Origin: JAGDXZ01 sp049965975
GTDB lineage: Archaea; Micrarchaeota; Micrarchaeia; Micrarchaeales; CABMGC01
Direction: 5' to 3'
Assembly: GCA_049965975.1 (NCBI GenBank)
Contig: JBMFVN010000026.1
Span: 1 to 10,529 of the forward strand
DNA length: 10,529 nucleotides
In this document: positions 6,534 to 10,529 of the stretch, in pieces
How positions within the stretch are numbered: position 1 is the first letter of the stretch
Layout: each line of letters begins with the position of its first letter
Notes under the pieces: generated by a model
Seen by the model: only the letters and a program-made list of their open reading frames with translations
What the model was told of the DNA's origin: nothing
The model's database searches: none
Program-made: the position numbers and the translations under genes

Positions 6534-7969
6534 ACAGGATTTACCTGGTATTTCTTTTTCATGTCTTCTATTTCGGCATAGACTTCTTTGCTCCAAGCAT
6601 CAAAGCCTGACATGTCCTTTGGATATTTTGCATAAAGCTCTAGGAGTCTTTTCATCTTCTTAGCAGTATAAAGCAACCCCTTGAATGCGTTTATGTTTGC
6701 TATTCCGCTTATTACTTTGCGTACAGTGCTAAGTACGCTAAGCTCAGGTATTGTGCCATATGCCAATTGTTCTGCTTCCTGCGGCGTAAGGAAATGAGCC
6801 ATGCCGTAGTTTATTAAGTCATCGTTTAGCGACTGCAGGTATATCCTGAATATTTCAAGGGCGCCTGTCTTGCTGCCGTATGCCTCATTGAACCTTATGT
6901 TATACTGCCAAAGGAATTTCATGCTTGTGTCTTTTGCAGCTATCGCTTCTGCTGCTGTCTTTCCAGACAGAATCCCAGCAACCATGGCAGGGCCTATGCC
7001 GCCAGCACTTATTGGATTGGGCATAGACATTGAATCGCCAGCTCCCATGTAGTTTGCAAAAACCAGGCTGTGCTGCGGTCTTCTTACTGAGACAGACCAG
7101 TAGCCTTTTCCGTTGTTGTCGGTGTTGTCTATGCTCGGGTTCTTTATTGCTTTGTTATATGCTATGTAATCGTCTATCAGCTTGTGCAGCGTGTCGTTTT
7201 TGCCGAGCTTCTTGTTGCGCTTGTCAAGGCTTCTTTTTTCTACGCCTACTCCTATGTTTATTCTATTGCCTGTTTTTGGAAACACCCAGCCGTAGCCGCC
7301 TGGCGCCAGAACCTGGTTGAGATGAATGAGAGCGTTTTCAGGGTCGTAAAAGTTTGTGTCAGGTTCGGCCTGCTCTACATGCATTATATACCTGCCAGTT
7401 GACTCTATGTCCTCTATGCTTATTTCTCGTTCTATGTATTTGTTCTGAGGCAGCCTCCTTCTCAGGGTGCTTGCCATGCCTAGTGCGTCTATTACTATCT
7501 TGCCCTTTATTCTATAATCCTGCTTTTTGTCGTCCTTGCCATAGACACCTTCGAGCACTTCGCCGCTTACAATAGGCCCTTCTACCTCATAACCAGGCTT
7601 ATATTCAACGCCTGACTTTAAAGCTATGCTCAGGAGCTTCCTTGCAAGCTTGGGCCTATCAAGCGAATAGCCTTCCCCTTCAAACTTGAACTTGTTCTGC
7701 ATGTCAGGGCTGAGCACAAATATTCCATTTACCTTCTTATCCAGCTCAGGTTCTGCAAGCCTTATTCCGAGCTCCTTTTCAAGATAGTCAAGATGGCTTT
7801 TCGCTACAGCGTCGCCACAGACCCAACCCCAATTTGTCTTCTTTCCCACTTCGTTGTCGTTGTTTCTGTCAAGCATTATTACTTTTGCCCCGCCCTGTGA
7901 AGCAGCTATTGCAGCTATTGCACCGGCGATTCCCGCACCTGCAACTATGACATCATACAGCTCTTCCAT
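6530..7969 (-). CDS. Geranylgeranyl reductase family FAD-dependent oxidoreductase
   Basis: This flavoprotein probably hydrogenates isoprenoid double bonds, most likely the geranylgeranyl chains of archaeal diether lipids, acting at the membrane surface. It has the FAD-binding start GAGIAG at 11-16 with acidic MLDR at the end of the second strand. NWGWVCGDAV carries Cys51, conserved in archaeal reductases. LDRPKLARKLL (about 103-113), DALGMAS (161-167), GGYGWVFP (224-231), and the second FAD motif GAGDSMSMPNPISAGGIGPAM (309-329) follow in the expected order. At 479 residues it is longer than compact family members of about 390-450; the surplus is mostly C-terminal. The ATG follows rpoK by 10 nt, with GAGGCGA as a Shine-Dalgarno-like site, so it is probably the second gene of an rpoK operon. 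The exact substrate (phospholipid, quinone or prenyl diphosphate) cannot be fixed from the sequence. Confidence 0.88.
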   Translation of the reverse strand: MEELYDVIVAGAGIAGAIAAIAASQGGAKVIMLDRNNDNEVGKKTNWGWVCGDAVAKSHLDYLEKELGIRLAEPELDKKVNGIFVLSPDMQNKFKFEGEGYSLDRPKLARKLLSIALKSGVEYKPGYEVEGPIVSGEVLEGVYGKDDKKQDYRIKGKIVIDALGMASTLRRRLPQNKYIEREISIEDIESTGRYIMHVEQAEPDTNFYDPENALIHLNQVLAPGGYGWVFPKTGNRINIGVGVEKRSLDKRNKKLGKNDTLHKLIDDYIAYNKAIKNPSIDNTDNNGKGYWSVSVRRPQHSLVFANYMGAGDSMSMPNPISAGGIGPAMVAGILSGKTAAEAIAAKDTSMKFLWQYNIRFNEAYGSKTGALEIFRIYLQSLNDDLINYGMAHFLTPQEAEQLAYGTIPELSVLSTVRKVISGIANINAFKGLLYTAKKMKRLLELYAKYPKDMSGFDAWSKEVYAEIEDMKKKYQVNPV

Positions 7970-7974
7970 TTAAT

Positions 7975-7981
7975 TCGCCTC
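7975..7981 (-). promoter_or_regulatory. Ribosome binding site overlapping the rpoK stop codon
   Basis: GAGGCGA, one mismatch from the archaeal GAGGTGA consensus, ends 5 nt before the reductase ATG. It overlaps the rpoK TGA stop (7982-7980). It supports ATG 7969 and coupled translation of the two genes. It is the clearest Shine-Dalgarno sequence in the window, at an internal operon gene, as expected where first genes are leaderless or short-leadered. Confidence 0.6.
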
Positions 7982-8180
7982 AGTTTTTCTGCTGCTTTTC
8001 CGCTTTTGTGTCATATCTTATTACTGCAATCGGTATTGCATCTTCTTCGAATTCCATCTCTGCAAGCCTAAGCGGATCTGTAATTCCCTTTGGGACTTTT
8101 ATAAGAGGCGGAGCTCCAAATGCAAGCTGCAAAGCTCTAGCCCCTATTATCCTAGCCTTTTCAAACTTGGTATATTGCAC
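7980..8180 (-). CDS. rpoK: DNA-directed RNA polymerase subunit K (Rpo6/RpoK)
   Basis: Rpo6 is a small core subunit of archaeal RNA polymerase, the counterpart of eukaryotic Rpb6 and bacterial omega. It helps fold and hold the largest subunit. The 66-residue protein carries the diagnostic stretch YTKFEKARIIGARALQLAFGAP, then a proline-rich PPLIKVP turn, DPLRLAEMEFEEDAIPIAVIRY and a basic tail, spanning the whole archaeal protein. The start is GTG 8180-8178: no ATG lies in frame upstream before the promoter, and GTGAT (8188-8184) may serve as a close ribosome binding site. It is followed at 10 nt by the geranylgeranyl reductase gene. Usual archaeal neighbours such as rpoN, rpsB or enolase are absent here. 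Confidence 0.95.
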   Translation of the reverse strand: MQYTKFEKARIIGARALQLAFGAPPLIKVPKGITDPLRLAEMEFEEDAIPIAVIRYDTKAEKQQKN

Positions 8181-8230
8181 AGTATCACTACAATTAGAAG
8201 CACTAGATTGAGCAGTATATGTTGGTATTG

Positions 8231-8243
8231 TATATTTAATAAA
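8231..8243 (-). promoter_or_regulatory. Promoter of the rpoK-reductase operon
   Basis: The minus strand reads TTTATTAAATATA here, with an A-rich AAAAAGA directly upstream that fits a B-recognition element. Transcription would begin near 8209-8213, leaving a leader of about 30 nt before GTG 8180. Confidence 0.6.
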
Positions 8244-8270
8244 TCTTTTTATCTTTATCTCTTTCTATTC

Positions 8271-8278
8271 TTTATACT
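8271..8278 (+). promoter_or_regulatory. Promoter of the amino acid permease gene
   Basis: TTTATACT is centred about 26 nt before 8301, so the transcript would start a few bases before TTG 8306. The nearby GGTGGT at 8300-8305 is too close to the start to act as a normal ribosome binding site, so a near-leaderless message is expected. Confidence 0.45.
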
Positions 8279-8305
8279 GCACATTCTTGTTTCTGTTCGG
8301 GTGGT

Positions 8306-9613
8306 TTGATAGCTAGGTTAAAAAGAGCAGTCACTCTTAGGGAGGCTCTTGCGATTAACCTTGCAGCAATAATAGGAGCAGGAATATATGTAATAAGTGG
8401 CCTTGCTGCTGGATTGGCAGGCCCTGCATCGATAATTGCAGTGCTTATAGGTGCCTTCGCTTCAATTTTCACAGGCTTCAGCTTTGCAGAACTGGCGCAT
8501 CTTTATGCCAGCGAAGGGGGCAACTACGAGTATTCAAAGGAAGTGCTTGGAAACTATGCCGGTTTCATTGCCGGAATAGTCTGGATATTTGCTTCAATAG
8601 TAAGCGGCTCTGCTATTGCGTTAAGCTTCTCCGGCTATCTTAATGAGCTTCTTGGGCTAAGGCTAAGCGAGCCCATGGTTGCTGCCTTGCTTATAATAGT
8701 GCTTTCTGCAATAAACTACTTTGGCATAAAGAGGTCTGCACAGACAGCAACCTTGCTAATACTCATAAACATCTTAGTGCTCGCGTTCTTTGTTATAGTA
8801 GGCATTTTCTTCATTAGGCCAGGCAACTATGTGCCTGTCTTTCCGAAAGGTATTCTTAGCACATTCATGGCCTCTGCTTTCGTTTTCTTTGCGTATACTG
8901 GCTTTGCTAGGGTAACAATGCTCGGTGAAGAGATAAAAGAGCCAAAGAAGACAATTCCGAGAGCCATAATCTATTCTATTCTTATATCTGCTGCGCTTTA
9001 CGCATTGGTCATGTTTGTTCTTATAGGCATTGTGCCATACCAGAGAATAAGCACTTCTTCTTCTCCGTTAGCCACTTCACTTGTTCTTGCAACAAAAAAT
9101 CCATGGTTTGGATACGTCATATCAGTAGGAGCTTTGATAGCAACTTTCGATGTCGATTTGGCAATGATCCTTGGCCTTTCCCGTGTTCTTTTTGCAATGT
9201 CAAGGGACAACGCAATTCCAAAGGCGTTCTCAAGGCTCAACAGCTACAGCGTTCCGCACTACTCTGTACTTGTTTCTGGAGTTGTAATGATTATTTTCCT
9301 GTTTGTTTCATTCAAGGAAACAGTTTCAATGAGCAACGCCGGATCGCTTCTTTCGTATACGCTTGCAAACTTGGCGGCAATAAAGCTTACATTTGCCAAC
9401 AGGAAACATCCAGAGAAATTGCTAGTAAGCAAGCACAATTTCTATTTTGTGCCGATGATAGGAGCAGTTACAACCATCAGCCTGCTTCTGTTTCTTACAA
9501 GGTTTAGCCTTCTCATTCTGCTTGCGTTCCTGCTGCTAGTAACCGCATATTATTTTGCTTTAGGAAAGCACCACAGGAAAATGGCAAAGCACGAAAAGAA
9601 GTCAGACTGGTAA
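8306..9613 (+). CDS. APC superfamily amino acid permease
   Basis: This is a predicted secondary transporter in the cytoplasmic membrane, importing or exchanging amino acids or related amines. The protein (435 aa) has about 12 hydrophobic helices. The family-specific pattern is clear: the broken first helix with GAGIYV (24-29) after TLREALAINLAAII, the SFAELAHLYASEGGNYEY segment after helix 2 (59-76), and the EEIKEPKKTIPRAI loop (208-221) before helix 7, matching the EE-x-NP-x-x-IP-x-A signature. A basic cytoplasmic tail (KHHRKMAKHEKK) ends it. No ATG is available before helix 1, so TTG 8306 is used; the N-terminus is then of normal length. The substrate is not predictable. The gene ends one base from the stop of the opposing glycosyltransferase. 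For a host-dependent or scavenging archaeon, amino acid uptake would be a fitting role, but that is inference. Confidence 0.9.
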   Translation: MIARLKRAVTLREALAINLAAIIGAGIYVISGLAAGLAGPASIIAVLIGAFASIFTGFSFAELAHLYASEGGNYEYSKEVLGNYAGFIAGIVWIFASIVSGSAIALSFSGYLNELLGLRLSEPMVAALLIIVLSAINYFGIKRSAQTATLLILINILVLAFFVIVGIFFIRPGNYVPVFPKGILSTFMASAFVFFAYTGFARVTMLGEEIKEPKKTIPRAIIYSILISAALYALVMFVLIGIVPYQRISTSSSPLATSLVLATKNPWFGYVISVGALIATFDVDLAMILGLSRVLFAMSRDNAIPKAFSRLNSYSVPHYSVLVSGVVMIIFLFVSFKETVSMSNAGSLLSYTLANLAAIKLTFANRKHPEKLLVSKHNFYFVPMIGAVTTISLLLFLTRFSLLILLAFLLLVTAYYFALGKHHRKMAKHEKKSDW

Positions 9614-9614
9614 G

Positions 9615-10328
9615 CTATCTTACTAGCGTGTAGTCTTTTTTTGGCTCCTTGTGCAATGCGTGCCTGAACATGTTCACTATGTGGTATTTTGCAAATCGGT
9701 AAATTCCCCAGGCCTTTACCCTACGCGTGCTTGAGTAAACTACTGCCTTGTTGCTAAAGACTATTTTGCCTAATGCAGCAGCCCTGCGGGACAGGTCCCA
9801 ATCCTCATAAGTTATATAGTCTTCGTTGAAGCCGCCAATCTTGTCGAAGACGCTTTTCCTTATTGCAAAGTTCATGCCGTTTATGCTCGGCCTTTTGAAA
9901 AGCAGCATCAGCTTTATGAAATAAACTGCAGCTATTTTGTAGCCTATGCGCATTCTTATGCCTGATTTCTCAAGCGGGGCAACAGGCCCTGTCGCTGCAA
10001 CAACTCTTTTGTCATCAAATATTTTTTCGTAAATAGACAGCAGATTTGGAGAGGGCTTAGTATCAGCATCAATAAACAGAAGGTAGATGCCATTGGCGGC
10101 CTTTGCGCCAGTATTTCTGGCCCTTGCAGCTCCGGGCTTCTTGGTATCAATTATTACCCTTGCATATTTTTCTGCTATCTCTCTGGTTTTGTCCTTGCTG
10201 CCTCCATCTACCACTATGGTTTCGAAGTCCTTGTTCGTCTGATCTGCGAGGCCTTCAAATGCATAATTTATGTATTTTTCCTCGTTGAGTGCAGGTATTA
10301 TTACGCTAAACTTTGGTTTTTGCTCCAC
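9615..10328 (-). CDS. Family 2 glycosyltransferase
   Basis: This is a predicted inverting GT-A glycosyltransferase that moves a sugar from a nucleotide- or lipid-linked donor, probably in glycolipid, surface polysaccharide or protein N-glycan synthesis on the cytoplasmic membrane face. Visible motifs are FSVIIPALNEEKYI at 7-20, VVDGGSKDKT (39-48) for nucleotide binding, AARARNTGA (67-75), the metal-binding DAD at 87-89 and the acceptor-side YEDWD at 174-178 with candidate base Asp176. A hydrophobic stretch at about 133-144 may touch the membrane; there is no C-terminal transmembrane helix pair. The 237 residues give a complete single catalytic domain. The start is GTG 10328, since the fold begins within seven residues and no ATG is near. 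It is transcribed alone from a promoter at 10361-10368. The specific sugar and acceptor are unknown. Confidence 0.88.
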   Translation of the reverse strand: MEQKPKFSVIIPALNEEKYINYAFEGLADQTNKDFETIVVDGGSKDKTREIAEKYARVIIDTKKPGAARARNTGAKAANGIYLLFIDADTKPSPNLLSIYEKIFDDKRVVAATGPVAPLEKSGIRMRIGYKIAAVYFIKLMLLFKRPSINGMNFAIRKSVFDKIGGFNEDYITYEDWDLSRRAAALGKIVFSNKAVVYSSTRRVKAWGIYRFAKYHIVNMFRHALHKEPKKDYTLVR

Positions 10329-10360
10329 AGTTTCACTTTTTGATTAGTTGGTTAATAAGC

Positions 10361-10368
10361 ATATTATA
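10361..10368 (-). promoter_or_regulatory. Promoter of the glycosyltransferase gene
   Basis: TATAATAT on the minus strand predicts transcription from about 10338, with a 10-12 nt leader before GTG 10328. A second candidate, CATATAAAA at 10384-10392, lies upstream on the same strand but lacks a purine-rich flank in this direction. Confidence 0.4.
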
Positions 10369-10383
10369 CTTGAAATTGAAAAG

Positions 10384-10391
10384 TTTTATAT
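10384..10391 (+). promoter_or_regulatory. Orphan plus-strand promoter pointing into the tRNA-Leu gene
   Basis: TTTTATAT preceded by GAAAAG forms a good BRE-TATA pair on the plus strand. The start expected about 25 nt downstream coincides with an ATG at 10413, the layout of a leaderless gene. The frame from that ATG (MRFSSSHRVDLQG...) stays open to the window end but runs antisense through the tRNA, so a protein product is doubtful. The promoter-like sequence is seen; its use is unknown. Confidence 0.4.
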
Positions 10392-10443
10392 GCCTGTGCA
10401 GAAGTTTTTGACATGAGGTTTAGCAGCAGTCATAGAGTCGATT

Positions 10444-10529
10444 TGCAGGGGGTGAGATTTGAACTCACGCACCCACAAAGGGAACGGGGCCTAAGCCCGC
10501 CGCATTTGGCCAAACTCTGCCACCCCTGC
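10444..10529 (-). tRNA. tRNA-Leu (anticodon UAG), intronless, type II
   Basis: Read on the minus strand, the whole cloverleaf is present. The acceptor stem is GCAGGGG/CCCCTGC with discriminator A at 10444. The D arm is GCAG/ATGC with the G13-A22 non-pair usual in leucine tRNAs and GG in the loop. The anticodon stem is GCGGG/CCCGT around loop CTTAGGC, giving anticodon TAG, which reads CUA and other CUN codons. The long variable arm has CCC/GGG, and the T arm is GTGAG/CTCAC with loop TTCAAAT. The long variable arm and discriminator A identify leucine. CCA is not encoded. The 5' end is the last base of the window, so its promoter lies outside. Confidence 0.96.

Larger units (their letters stand above)
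8212..8280. repeat. 8-bp inverted repeat spanning the rpoK/permease intergenic region
   Basis: GCAGTATA at 8212-8219 is the exact reverse complement of TATACTGC at 8273-8280. The first arm lies at the predicted rpoK transcript start and the second overlaps the permease TATA box. Arm centres are 61 bp apart. A shared regulator is possible, but an 8-bp match can also be coincidence. Confidence 0.4.

Noticed and set aside
10413..10529. A protein-coding gene starting at ATG 10413
   Set aside because: All but the first twelve codons are antisense to a complete tRNA, a common source of false proteins; kept only as a promoter observation.
1..10529. CRISPR array, insertion sequence, prophage or defence cassette
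   Set aside because: I saw no regularly spaced repeats, transposase or integrase motifs, terminal repeats or known defence domains. The tRNA at the edge has no visible attachment-site duplication within the window.

Overview
The window is archaeal chromosome. It encodes RNA polymerase subunit K (Rpo6), an archaeal-type signal peptidase with a Ser/His/Asp catalytic set, a geranylgeranyl-reductase-family flavoprotein of the kind used in archaeal lipid maturation, and an SbcD/Mre11-related phosphoesterase of a family known mainly from archaea. Promoters are archaeal as well: AT-rich TATA elements sit about 25 nt before several starts, and several transcripts look leaderless or short-leadered. 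The tight packing, with convergent genes sharing stop codons, is compatible with a small-genome archaeon. A DPANN lineage such as Micrarchaeota is my guess from overall appearance; no phylogeny was done.

Layout. Positions 1-34 hold the 5' tip of a minus-strand gene, perhaps ribosomal protein L30e, with its promoter and a dyad-symmetric element around the TATA box. From 144 to about 5720 three minus-strand genes follow one another: a site-2 (M50) protease with CBS domains, the chromosome-organising ATPase SMC, and a signal peptidase whose start overlaps the end of smc by 14 bp. A divergent promoter region (about 5721-5810) separates the protease from a plus-strand phosphoesterase. That gene collides end to end, sharing a CTAG, with a minus-strand rpoK-geranylgeranyl reductase pair (6530-8180). 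A second divergent promoter region (8181-8305) serves rpoK and an amino acid permease (8306-9613). The permease ends one base from the stop of a minus-strand family 2 glycosyltransferase (9615-10328). The window closes with a complete minus-strand tRNA-Leu(UAG) and, between the glycosyltransferase and the tRNA, an orphan plus-strand promoter.

How the genes relate. Most of the content is housekeeping: chromosome structure, secretion and membrane proteolysis, transcription, lipid saturation, nutrient uptake and surface glycosylation. I do not see a phage, transposon, CRISPR array or defence cassette. The most unusual protein is the signal peptidase. It has extra N-terminal membrane helices and a large extracytoplasmic insertion rich in N-glycosylation sequons, and it is apparently coupled to smc. 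The remaining leads are small regulatory structures in the intergenic regions.
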